DNA from: Anaerolineae bacterium
Lineage (GTDB): Bacteria; Chloroflexota; Anaerolineae; Aggregatilineales; Phototrophicaceae
DNA: 35,176 nt
NCBI GenBank assembly: GCA_013360465.1
Contig: JABWBO010000063.1
Coordinates: 1 to 35,176, forward strand
Direction of reading: 5' to 3'
Below are positions 8,641 through 15,929 of this stretch, piece by piece. The notes under the pieces are model-generated. The model saw only the letters and a list, made by a program, of their open reading frames with translations. It did no database searches and had not been told where the DNA came from. Positions within the stretch are counted from its first letter, which is position 1, and each line of letters begins with the position of its first letter. The position numbers and the translations under genes are program-made.

Positions 8641-9450
8641 ATGAGTGGAGCAATTGTAAAACTCGCTGACCGTCGAGAAGCGAAAAACGAGCTTGCAGAG
8701 CTTTTTAAGCGGGCTGAGACCACAAACCTTATTCACTATTCTTGCGAGAGCTTCTATGATCGAACAGACGGTAGTTCGCCTCGAATTACCTCTATTGCTG
8801 TGCGCAATCTCAACAATGCACAAACTGTATCCTTTTCGATTCACCAAATCGCTGAAGAGCAGCAAGTTCCTTCCAGCGAGATCGAAGCCAACTATGATGA
8901 TCTTGAGCGGAAAATGTTGGACGGGTTCTTTGAATTTGTCCATCGGAGAGATACTTATCATTGGATTCATTGGAATATGCGGGACATTAATTATGGTTTT
9001 CCTGCTATTAATCACCGCTATAAGGTGTTGGGTGGAATACCTATCCAGATTCCAGAAGGTAATCTGCATGATTTAGCGAGACTTCTAATCGCTATCTATG
9101 GAGCAAAGTATGCAGATCATCCCCGCCTAGAAAGCGTTGTTTCCATGAACCACATGACAAACATGGATTTCTTAACCGGGAAACAAGAGGCATTGGCATT
9201 TGAGAACAAGGAGTATGTCAAGTTGCATCAATCTACCTTGAGAAAAGTGGACATTTTGGCAGCTATTGCGCAGCGAGAAAATAGCAGCGACCTAAAGACA
9301 AAAGCTCGCCGAAGGGATATATACGGATTGAGTGTTATAGCATGGGTTGATGTTATATATGATCATTGGGTAGGGAAATTATTCGCACTTATTGGCGTGG
9401 TTGCAACCTTGATTGGAACCATTTTGACAATATATACACTTTTTCGCTAG
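8641..9450 (+). CDS. Membrane-tailed protein of unknown function in the defence cluster
   Basis: The protein has 269 aa and starts at ATG 8641 after AGGAA (8632-8636), 8 bp past the methylase stop. A soluble region of about 245 residues is followed by one hydrophobic helix at the extreme C-terminus (about 247-269, LFALIGVVATLIGTILTIY), so the protein should be tail-anchored with its body in the cytoplasm. The soluble part contains HWIHWNMRDINYGF and SPRITSIAVRNL, which faintly recall Exo II and strand elements of DnaQ-like exonucleases, but the acidic Exo I pair is not visible. I do not assign an enzyme. The gene is AT-rich compared with the methylase before it and the ATPase after it, so it was probably acquired separately. 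A small membrane effector or sensor is the best guess. Confidence 0.65.
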   Translation: MSGAIVKLADRREAKNELAELFKRAETTNLIHYSCESFYDRTDGSSPRITSIAVRNLNNAQTVSFSIHQIAEEQQVPSSEIEANYDDLERKMLDGFFEFVHRRDTYHWIHWNMRDINYGFPAINHRYKVLGGIPIQIPEGNLHDLARLLIAIYGAKYADHPRLESVVSMNHMTNMDFLTGKQEALAFENKEYVKLHQSTLRKVDILAAIAQRENSSDLKTKARRRDIYGLSVIAWVDVIYDHWVGKLFALIGVVATLIGTILTIYTLFR

Positions 9451-9468
9451 AGAGTCTTCGAGGGCTAG

Positions 9469-9561
9469 ACGGCAAAAATTAACCGTGATCACATGAGCAA
9501 TGTCGTTGACGCGCTAAAAGCAGGTTTAGGCAGGATTCTTGTATTGAAAGACATGGAGTAA
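9469..9561 (+). pseudogene. Decayed duplicate of the 5' end of the DUF499 ATPase gene
   Basis: Reading 9469-9543 gives TAKINRDHMSNVVDALKAGL and a few more residues. The ATPase at 10172 begins MAKSNRDRVSEVMDALKAGL. Fifteen of the first 25 residues match, and the DNA is also clearly similar (for example GGCAAAAA.TAACCGTGATC). The ATG has become ACG, similarity fades near 9540, and a TAA at 9559-9561 closes the frame. The toxin-antitoxin pair lies exactly between this remnant and the intact gene, so the pair arrived together with, or by recombination between, two copies of the ATPase start. Confidence 0.8.
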
Positions 9562-9563
9562 CG

Positions 9564-9866
9564 ATGGATACGATTATCAGCATCAACCTGATTTCGACCA
9601 ACCCTGCAGTACGCAGCGGACGACCTTGTATTGCCGGGACGACTATCGAAGTATCCGCTATTGTGATCGCCAAGGTCGTGCATATGCAAACGCCGGACGA
9701 AATTGCGGCAGACTATCATCTGACACTGGCGCAGGTGTATGCAGCGCTGGCTTATTACTACGATCACAAAGCGGAAATTGACGAGCAGATAGCGGCACAA
9801 AACGCGATTGCGGATGCCTTTAAGGAGAAACGCATTGGCAGCCGCCATTCGCCTCTATTTGGATGA
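9564..9866 (+). CDS. DUF433 antitoxin-like protein
   Basis: The protein has 100 aa; ATG 9564 follows GGAG at 9555-9558. The pattern ISTNPAVRSGRPCIAGTTIE, then a short helix-turn-helix-like region (QTPDEIAADYHLTLAQVYAA) and LAYYYDHKAEID, is the DUF433 family. These proteins are usually encoded directly before a DUF5615 PIN-like partner, and the two act as a type II toxin-antitoxin-like pair. The C-terminal tail would bind and block the partner, while the HTH may autoregulate. Its 3' end overlaps the next gene by 32 bp, which is normal for such pairs. It lies between the decayed and intact copies of the DUF499 gene start. Confidence 0.85.
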   Translation: MDTIISINLISTNPAVRSGRPCIAGTTIEVSAIVIAKVVHMQTPDEIAADYHLTLAQVYAALAYYYDHKAEIDEQIAAQNAIADAFKEKRIGSRHSPLFG

Positions 9867-10170
9867 AAATCTCACGCCCGCAATTGCCGAGCAGCTACGT
9901 CTACGAGGCATCGATGCTGTGAGTGTGCGCGATCTTGATGCGCTGGGAGAAAGTGACGCGAGTCATCTCAGACGCGCCGTTGAGATGGAACGTGCATTGG
10001 TCACGGCGGATACTGATTTGCTGGTGATGGCGTCCGAAGGTGTGGAACACTGGGGCATCATTTACGGCAAGCCAAATAAACATTCAATCGGGGATTGGGT
10101 GACGAAATTAGAACTCATCTGCTCCGTATACGACGCAGACGAGATGAAAAACCACGTGGAGTATTTATAG
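9835..10170 (+). CDS. DUF5615 PIN-like toxin
   Basis: The likely start is TTG 9835, 7 nt after AAGGAG (9822-9827), giving 111 residues that begin AAAIRLYLDENLTP. This is the usual beginning of DUF5615 (R-L-x-x-D-E-x). Further family marks are SVRDLDALGESDASHLRRA, ALVTADTDLLVMA and GIIYG. The family has a PIN-like fold with acidic residues that may cut RNA. It pairs with the DUF433 protein just upstream. The stop is one base before the ATG of the DUF499 gene, so the pair is transcribed with the defence cluster. Whether the pair stabilises the island or is a passenger cannot be told from sequence. Confidence 0.82.
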   Translation: MAAAIRLYLDENLTPAIAEQLRLRGIDAVSVRDLDALGESDASHLRRAVEMERALVTADTDLLVMASEGVEHWGIIYGKPNKHSIGDWVTKLELICSVYDADEMKNHVEYL

Positions 10171-10171
10171 C

Positions 10172-13100
10172 ATGGCAAAAAGTAACCGTGATCGCGTCAG
10201 CGAAGTGATGGACGCGCTGAAAGCAGGACTCGCGCCGTTTGTGGTGCGTGAATACGCTCGCGTCTATGGCAATAAACTGATCGCTGAAATCAATGACACG
10301 CTCACGACCGGCGCATACGGTGGGCTTGCCAGCACCAGCGCCGAAGGCGCAGCCCGCGAGATGGACGCGCAAGCCTGCTTGAACGCCATACAGCGCCGGT
10401 GGGAACAAGTCTTCAAAGCGCGGCTGGGTAAGTCGGAACGCTCATATGTCGGCGAACTGCAAGACGCCCGCGTCGCATGGGCGCATCAAAAGCCGTTCAC
10501 GAACGACGAAGCCTATCGTATCGTCGATACCGCCATGCGTCTGCTCGAAGCTGTCGGCGCGCCCGAACAGGCACAGATTCCGCGCGACATCGCCCAAGAC
10601 CTGTTGCGACTGCGCTTTGAAGCCGAACAGAAACAGTCCGGCAGGAAAACCGGATCGCTCGACATGATGGCAGTGCCGACGATGACCACTCCCGGTTTAC
10701 GCCCGTGGCGCATGATTGTCAAGCCGCATCCCGATGTGATGGAGGGACGCTACATCCTTGGGGATTTCGTCGCCAACATCGCCGATGTCATGCAGGGCAA
10801 GGCGGCGGTCGAATATGCCGATCCAGTCGAGTTCTTCCGCCGCACCTATCTGACTGAGGGTTTGCGGGATCTATTGGTGACAGGGGTACGCCGTCTCACG
10901 GGTCAGGGTGGCGACCCGGTGGTGCAGCTTCAGACGGCGTTCGGCGGTGGCAAGACGCACAGTATGTTGGCGCTCTATCACCTTTTCGGTGGGCAGATCG
11001 GCTTTAGCGAAATCCCCGGCGGCGAAACCATTACAAACGAGTTCCCGCAAATTGATGATCGTATCTACGCCAAGCGTGCGGTGATCGTCGGTCTCGACTT
11101 CAGCCCAACGCAGCCGCGCCAGTATGCCGACTGCACCACCCACACGCTGTGGGGCGAGATTGCCTATCAGTTGGGCGGACACGCCGCTTATCAGTTGGTC
11201 GAGAAAGACGATCTGGCGGCGGTCAACCCCGGCACAGAGACGCTGACGAAATTGCTGGAAGCTCACGGACCGGCGCTCATCATCATCGATGAACTGGTCG
11301 CCTTCGCACGCAACCTCTTTGGTGTGGGCGAACGGCTATCCGCCGGATCATTTGATAGTGTGATGTCGTTTGTGCAGTCGCTCACTGAAGCGGTCAAGCG
11401 TTCCAGCGATGCAATGCTGTTGGTGTCGATCCCGGAAAGTGACAACGAAATCGGGGGCGAGGGTGGGAAAGCGGCGCTGGACATCCTCGCCAAGACGATT
11501 GGGCGAATCGAATCGGTGTGGAAGCCCGTCACGGCGACCGAAAGCTTCGAGATCGTGCGCCGCCGCCTATTCTCGTCGGAGATGGATTATGCCGCCCGCG
11601 ATGCGGTGATCGCCGCCTTCCGCGAGATGTACGCAGGCAACAGCGGCGAATTTCCATCTGGCGTGGGCGAAGGCGACTACATGCGGCGCATGAAAGAAGC
11701 CTACCCCATTCACCCGGAATTGTTCGCTCGGCTGTATGAGGATTGGTCAACGCTCGACCGTTTCCAGCGCACGCGCGGTGTGCTGCGCTTGATGGCGACA
11801 GTGATCCATCGTTTGTGGAACGATAACGATCAATCACTGATGATCATGCCTGGGTCAATCCCATTGTTCGCCCCGGCGGTGCGTAACGAACTGCTGCGCT
11901 ATCTGCCCGATGGCTGGTCCGCTATCGTCGATGCCGATATTGACGGGCAAGGCTCAAAACCATATCAACTCGATACAAGCGTGCCGACGCTGGGGCAGTA
12001 CACCGCTGCCCGCCGTGTAGGGCGCTCTATCTTCATCGGTAGCGCACCGTCAGTCACCGGGCAGTCTGTGCGTGGTGTGGAAGAAGTTCGCATCCGGTTA
12101 GCGACGGTACAACCGGGCGAGCAGCTTGCCGCGTTCAACGACGCCCTACGCCGCATGAGCAATCAACTGACATACCTGTACAGCGACAGCAGCCGCTACT
12201 GGTACGATACCCGCCCGACTGTCAACCGCATGGCGCAGGATCGCGCGCAGAACATCCACGCTGATGAGGTGTACAAAGAGGCGATTGCGCGACTGCGCGT
12301 TGGCAAGCCGCGTCGCGAGGACTTCGCTGGCACACACGTCGCGCCGCAAACCTCCGGCGATGTCGCAGATGAATGGCGCACGCGGGTCGTCGTTCTCGCG
12401 CCAGAATACGCGCATAAGCGCGGCAATGGCATTTCTCAGGCGCAGCGGATGGCGCAGGAAATCCTCGAAAATCGTGGAAGTTCGCCGCGCCTGTATCGCA
12501 ACATGCTGGTGTTTATCGCCGCCGATGCCGAAAATGCCGAGGCATGGGAAAAGGCGCTGCGCGAGTATCTGGCGTGGAAGTCGATTAAGGACGAAGCCGA
12601 ACCGCTCAATCTGGACGCGCAGCAGCGGAAGCAGGTCGAGACGAACTGCAAGCGCACCGAGGAAACGCTACTCAGCCGCTTGCAGGAAACGTACAGTTGG
12701 TTGATCGTCCCGGTGCAGCCCGATCCGACAGGTGCAATTGAATATCAGACACATCGCATTGCCGGACAAGACAGCTTTTATGATCGGGCTGGGCGTAAAC
12801 TGCGCCAGAGCGAGATGCTCATCCCACGCTGGTCGCCCGACAATCTCCGCATGGAACTGGATCGGTTTCTCTGGCGCGATCAGGCACATCTGGGGCTGAA
12901 GCTGCTCTGGGAGTACCTTGCCCGTTATTGCTATCTGCCTCGGCTGTACGATGAGAATGTTTTGCTGGACGCTGTGCGCGATGGTATCGCCCGCGATGAT
13001 GCACCGTTCGGCTATGCCACGATGGTCGGTTTGGATGGAGCGTACAAAGGGTTGGTGTATCGACAGCCAGCGCCCAGCTTGTATTTCGATGATAACGACG

Positions 13101-13486
13101 TGTTGATACGCCCTGAAGTGGCAGATGCACAGATTGAGGCAGAGCAGCGTAAACGCGACTCGGCTTTGGGAGCCGCGCCATCAGCGACGAGCGAACGCCC
13201 GGTCAGCGGTTCTAGCGTGCTTCAGCCTACCATCCCCGCCAAGGCGAAACGCATCACCCGCTATCACGGCACGGTCGAGATCGACCCGCAACGGGGCAAT
13301 AAAGAGATGGCGACCATCGTTGAGGAGATCGTCCAGCGCCTCACCAGTCTGACCGGAACAGGCGTGACGATCACGCTTGAGATCAGCGCCGAACGCGAAG
13401 CCGGGTTCGACGATGCGACGGTGCGGACGATCAACGAGAACAGCCGAACACTGAAGTTTCGGGATCATGGGTTTGAGGGGGAATAG
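10172..13486 (+). CDS. DUF499 (COG1483) P-loop ATPase with N-terminal Swt1-like HEPN domain
   Basis: The protein has 1104 aa. Residues 1 to about 140 look like the Swt1-type HEPN domain. The diagnostic R-x4-H is at R100-H105 (RVAWAH), followed by FTNDEAYRIVDTAMRLLEAV. HEPN domains with this motif are usually metal-independent RNases. The ATPase core follows, with Walker A FGGGKTHS (about 257-264) and Walker B ALIIIDELVAF (about 367-377). The large C-terminal part is typical of DUF499 proteins, and the last 100 residues after a Ser/Pro-rich linker (about 990-1020) form a separate small domain. DUF499 ATPases, DUF1156 methylases and SNF2 helicases are known to occur together in defence islands. 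I infer an ATP-driven complex whose HEPN part attacks RNA after infection is sensed. The start is fixed by homology to the decayed copy at 9469. Confidence 0.88.
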   Translation: MAKSNRDRVSEVMDALKAGLAPFVVREYARVYGNKLIAEINDTLTTGAYGGLASTSAEGAAREMDAQACLNAIQRRWEQVFKARLGKSERSYVGELQDARVAWAHQKPFTNDEAYRIVDTAMRLLEAVGAPEQAQIPRDIAQDLLRLRFEAEQKQSGRKTGSLDMMAVPTMTTPGLRPWRMIVKPHPDVMEGRYILGDFVANIADVMQGKAAVEYADPVEFFRRTYLTEGLRDLLVTGVRRLTGQGGDPVVQLQTAFGGGKTHSMLALYHLFGGQIGFSEIPGGETITNEFPQIDDRIYAKRAVIVGLDFSPTQPRQYADCTTHTLWGEIAYQLGGHAAYQLVEKDDLAAVNPGTETLTKLLEAHGPALIIIDELVAFARNLFGVGERLSAGSFDSVMSFVQSLTEAVKRSSDAMLLVSIPESDNEIGGEGGKAALDILAKTIGRIESVWKPVTATESFEIVRRRLFSSEMDYAARDAVIAAFREMYAGNSGEFPSGVGEGDYMRRMKEAYPIHPELFARLYEDWSTLDRFQRTRGVLRLMATVIHRLWNDNDQSLMIMPGSIPLFAPAVRNELLRYLPDGWSAIVDADIDGQGSKPYQLDTSVPTLGQYTAARRVGRSIFIGSAPSVTGQSVRGVEEVRIRLATVQPGEQLAAFNDALRRMSNQLTYLYSDSSRYWYDTRPTVNRMAQDRAQNIHADEVYKEAIARLRVGKPRREDFAGTHVAPQTSGDVADEWRTRVVVLAPEYAHKRGNGISQAQRMAQEILENRGSSPRLYRNMLVFIAADAENAEAWEKALREYLAWKSIKDEAEPLNLDAQQRKQVETNCKRTEETLLSRLQETYSWLIVPVQPDPTGAIEYQTHRIAGQDSFYDRAGRKLRQSEMLIPRWSPDNLRMELDRFLWRDQAHLGLKLLWEYLARYCYLPRLYDENVLLDAVRDGIARDDAPFGYATMVGLDGAYKGLVYRQPAPSLYFDDNDVLIRPEVADAQIEAEQRKRDSALGAAPSATSERPVSGSSVLQPTIPAKAKRITRYHGTVEIDPQRGNKEMATIVEEIVQRLTSLTGTGVTITLEISAEREAGFDDATVRTINENSRTLKFRDHGFEGE

Positions 13487-13491
13487 ACGTC

Positions 13492-15432
13492 GTGCCGAAC
13501 CAGATTAATCCTACAATTGTAAGCCTTGCCATACTGAAAATTAACTGGGAAAACAAGAAGGATTATCTCGACATATTTGTCCCTTTGGTTGCCGAGACCA
13601 TCCGATTATCTCATGAAGACATTGTGACTGCCCCGACATTGCAGGAAGAAGTTCGAGCGAAATTCGGTTTGGTAATACCGCAGAATACATTGAAGACGAT
13701 TCTAAATCGTGTACGGAAGAATGGTTATATTCGACTTGAGAATCGCATCTATTACTGTAATCGTGAAGCACTTCGCGGATTGGAAGATAGTTTTTATCAA
13801 GTTCAACAGAATGTACTACGAGCATATGAGGACTTAGTTTATGAATTCACGGAATTCTGCGCGAATGTTCTACAAGTATCAATTTCAGTTGAAGAATCTG
13901 ATAGCATTTTTCAAGAGTATTTGCGCGAAAATGCCCTTATTTTAAAGGGTCAGAATGGAGGTACAGTTATTCCAAGCGCTCAAGAGCGACCATCGAAATC
14001 TCGACGATTCTACATTGGTGCTTTTGTTCAACATCTTGAGACAACGCATTCGTCTCATTTTGCCAGTTGGGAAACCATAGTCATAGGGAATATGCTGGCT
14101 AATTCCGTTTATCTTCCTGACACGACACACGCAAATAGACGCTTCCAGCGAACAAGTGTGTACTTTGATACTTCATTCCTGATCTATGCCTTGGGATACG
14201 CTGGAGATGCACGCAAAGCACCTTGCGAAGAGTTGTTGAATCTATTATATGAAGTCGGGGCAGATCTGAAGTGTTTCAAGCACACCGTCGATGAAGTCAG
14301 AGGCATACTGTCTGCATGTGCGAACAAAATTCGGCAAGGGCAACTGAAAGACGCCTATGGGCCAAGTATTGAGTATTTTCTTCTGAAAGGTTTTTCGGCT
14401 ACAGACATCGAATTATATATTGTGCAACTTGAGCGAGATTTACAATCGGTACGTATTGCCATTGTAGATAAACCCAATTACCGCGAACACGAATATGTAA
14501 TCGATGAGGTCAAATTAAGGGAAGCATTATCAGCTGAACTATACTACTTTAATCCGGACGGTCAAGCACTTGACCGGGACGTTGACTCAATCGCGGCAAT
14601 ACTTCGGCTAAGACAAGGAAGAATGCCGAATTTAATAGAAGATTGTGGAAATGTATTTGTGACTACGAATTCTGGTTTAGCAAGGATTTCACGAAACTTC
14701 TCTTTCGATCAGCGTTTTCCAGATTCTATTTCCCCTTGCATCACTGATGATATGCTGACTACCATATTATGGCTTAAGAATCCACATCAAGCAGCAAACT
14801 TGCCACGAAAGAGGATTATTGCGGACTACTATGCAGCCGTTCAACCTGACATAACCACAATAAAGCAGTACAACGCAGAGATAGAGAAACTATCTCAAGG
14901 TAAGGCAATAACACAAAATGATTATTATCTACTGCGTTATTCATCTGTAGCGAAGAACGGTCTAATGCAAGTGACCCATGGCGGCGAGGAGGCGGTAACA
15001 AATGTAACTGTAAAAGAGGTATTGGATATTGTTTATCAACAACTACGAGATGAAGATCGTCAAAAACTTGAGCAAGAGATCCGCCAACGAGAGGCATCAC
15101 GACTCGAAACAGAAGGTTTAAGAAACGCAGAAATTCAACGAGTCTCTCGTATTAAGTCAAGAGCACAAAAGTGGGCGTCTAGCATTACCAAATATCTTCG
15201 CTATATAGTCATCTTCCTGTTAGGAGTTGCGACTATTACAACCTTTCCCTGGAACTTGCCAGCTTTGGAAGAAGCGATACCGCAATACGCCTTTACTGTC
15301 TTATGGCTCATTCTATTTGTATTATCCATGATCAATCTACTTTTCGGAACACCTGTTGAGGAATATATACGCCGCTTCGAAAGCCGCTTATTCGCAGAAA
15401 TCGAGAGAGTAATGCTAGGATTGGGTAACTAA
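13492..15432 (+). CDS. Winged-helix/PIN-domain protein with two C-terminal membrane helices
   Basis: The protein has 646 aa and starts at GTG 13492, with GGGGGA 9 nt upstream. Residues about 25-90 look like a winged helix (TLQEEVRAKFGLVIPQNTLK, then ILNRVRKNGYI). The central part is PIN-like: VYFDTSFLIYALG (Asp226), HTVDEVRGIL (Glu268), DVDSIAAILRLRQG (Asp365 region) and VFVTTNSGLA (about 388-397) fall in the order of the PIN acidic residues. A charged, coiled-coil-like stretch (about 520-560) leads to two membrane helices (about 568-590 and 600-625). The protein should be a membrane-bound nuclease, either RNase or DNase, facing the cytoplasm. It is the last gene of the cluster. It is AT-rich, unlike the ATPase 5 bp before it, which suggests a swapped effector. 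I know no named system with this exact gene. Confidence 0.75.
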   Translation: MPNQINPTIVSLAILKINWENKKDYLDIFVPLVAETIRLSHEDIVTAPTLQEEVRAKFGLVIPQNTLKTILNRVRKNGYIRLENRIYYCNREALRGLEDSFYQVQQNVLRAYEDLVYEFTEFCANVLQVSISVEESDSIFQEYLRENALILKGQNGGTVIPSAQERPSKSRRFYIGAFVQHLETTHSSHFASWETIVIGNMLANSVYLPDTTHANRRFQRTSVYFDTSFLIYALGYAGDARKAPCEELLNLLYEVGADLKCFKHTVDEVRGILSACANKIRQGQLKDAYGPSIEYFLLKGFSATDIELYIVQLERDLQSVRIAIVDKPNYREHEYVIDEVKLREALSAELYYFNPDGQALDRDVDSIAAILRLRQGRMPNLIEDCGNVFVTTNSGLARISRNFSFDQRFPDSISPCITDDMLTTILWLKNPHQAANLPRKRIIADYYAAVQPDITTIKQYNAEIEKLSQGKAITQNDYYLLRYSSVAKNGLMQVTHGGEEAVTNVTVKEVLDIVYQQLRDEDRQKLEQEIRQREASRLETEGLRNAEIQRVSRIKSRAQKWASSITKYLRYIVIFLLGVATITTFPWNLPALEEAIPQYAFTVLWLILFVLSMINLLFGTPVEEYIRRFESRLFAEIERVMLGLGN

Positions 15433-15468
15433 GCGAAGTCTTCGGTCACCTAGTATTTGCCCAAAACC

Positions 15469-15551
15469 GGAATTTTACTTCGCCTGACTGGAAGATTCCC
15501 AACCCTAAACTGGAATATTCCGGGTTTTCCCCGTAGTGACTTTGATATGCT
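15469..15551 (+). promoter_or_regulatory. Element promoter 1: three activator-like decamers and -10 region
   Basis: Decamers GGAATTTTAC (15469, degenerate), GGAAGATTCC (15490) and GGAATATTCC (15512) are spaced 21 and 22 bp. After 17 bp comes ACTTTGATATGCTGA, with a TATGCT -10 at 15546-15551. The same layout occurs at 20694-20776 and 29654-29736. The proximal decamer lies just upstream of where the -35 should be, and there is no good -35 hexamer, which is typical of an activator-dependent promoter. It drives the leader ORF, the 65-aa gene and, past the terminator at 15854, the recombinase. Confidence 0.7.
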
Positions 15552-15580
15552 GAGTTCATCGGTAAAACCCGGAGCAAACG

Positions 15581-15649
15581 ATGAACCGGCAGCACCTTTT
15601 TTCTCAACAACTGAATAGCATTACGGGGACGAAGATCGATGCACGATGA
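15581..15649 (+). CDS. 22-aa leader peptide
   Basis: ATG 15581 lies 6 nt after GGAG (15571-15574) and opens a frame MNRQHLFSQQLNSITGTKID.. that stops at TGA 15647-15649. It begins about 30 bp after the -10 of promoter 1, so it is the first thing translated on that mRNA. The next gene starts inside it (ATG 15639), so the two are probably coupled. A control role for the terminator downstream is possible. It may also be a chance frame. Confidence 0.4.
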   Translation: MNRQHLFSQQLNSITGTKIDAR

Positions 15650-15836
15650 ACTGCGCGATACGTCCCTACCGCCCGAAGAACGCATCAATCTGGTGGATGT
15701 ATGCCGTCACATCCTGCGGATTGTTGCGCGATTGGAAACACAGTCTTATACTGATTCTATTGAACGCCGAACCGAGGTGGTGGTACACCCCGATCCGGCT
15801 GACCCCGCGAGTGCTGATGACACGCCGCAGGGCTAG
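15639..15836 (+). CDS. Small acidic protein upstream of the recombinase, unknown function
   Basis: The protein has 65 aa; ATG 15639 follows ACGGGGA (15624-15630). It contains LPPEERINLVDVCRHILRIV and an acidic C-terminal tail (HPDPADPASADDTPQ). There is no known domain. It lies under promoter 1 and before a terminator-attenuator, and could be a control protein or recombination directionality factor for the recombinase at 15930. That is a guess from position and size only. Confidence 0.5.
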   Translation: MHDELRDTSLPPEERINLVDVCRHILRIVARLETQSYTDSIERRTEVVVHPDPADPASADDTPQG

Positions 15837-15853
15837 ACGCATTGTATATCAAG

Positions 15854-15899
15854 CGCCTTGCTCTTGCCGTATTTTCACTCACGGGAGCAGGGCGTTTTT
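15854..15899 (+). terminator. Terminator/attenuator between the 65-aa gene and the recombinase
   Basis: CGCCTTGCTC (15854-15863) pairs with GAGCAGGGCG (15885-15894) through one G-U wobble, followed by TTTTT (15895-15899). The recombinase ribosome binding site starts 17 bp later, with no new promoter visible. Recombinase expression therefore seems to depend on read-through. Confidence 0.7.
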
Positions 15900-15929
15900 C
15901 GTTATCTAAACCGGGAAGGAGGAAACCAA

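Noticed and set aside
8641-9450. DnaQ-like exonuclease
   Set aside because: HWNMRDINYGF resembles an Exo II motif, but the Exo I acidic pair and a clear Exo III motif are missing; left as unknown.
1875-15432. Assignment as DISARM or BREX
   Set aside because: The helicase resembles DrmD and the methylase is in a similar place, but no DrmA, DrmB or DrmC is present; there is no PglZ-type phosphatase, BrxA/B or Lon-like protease either.
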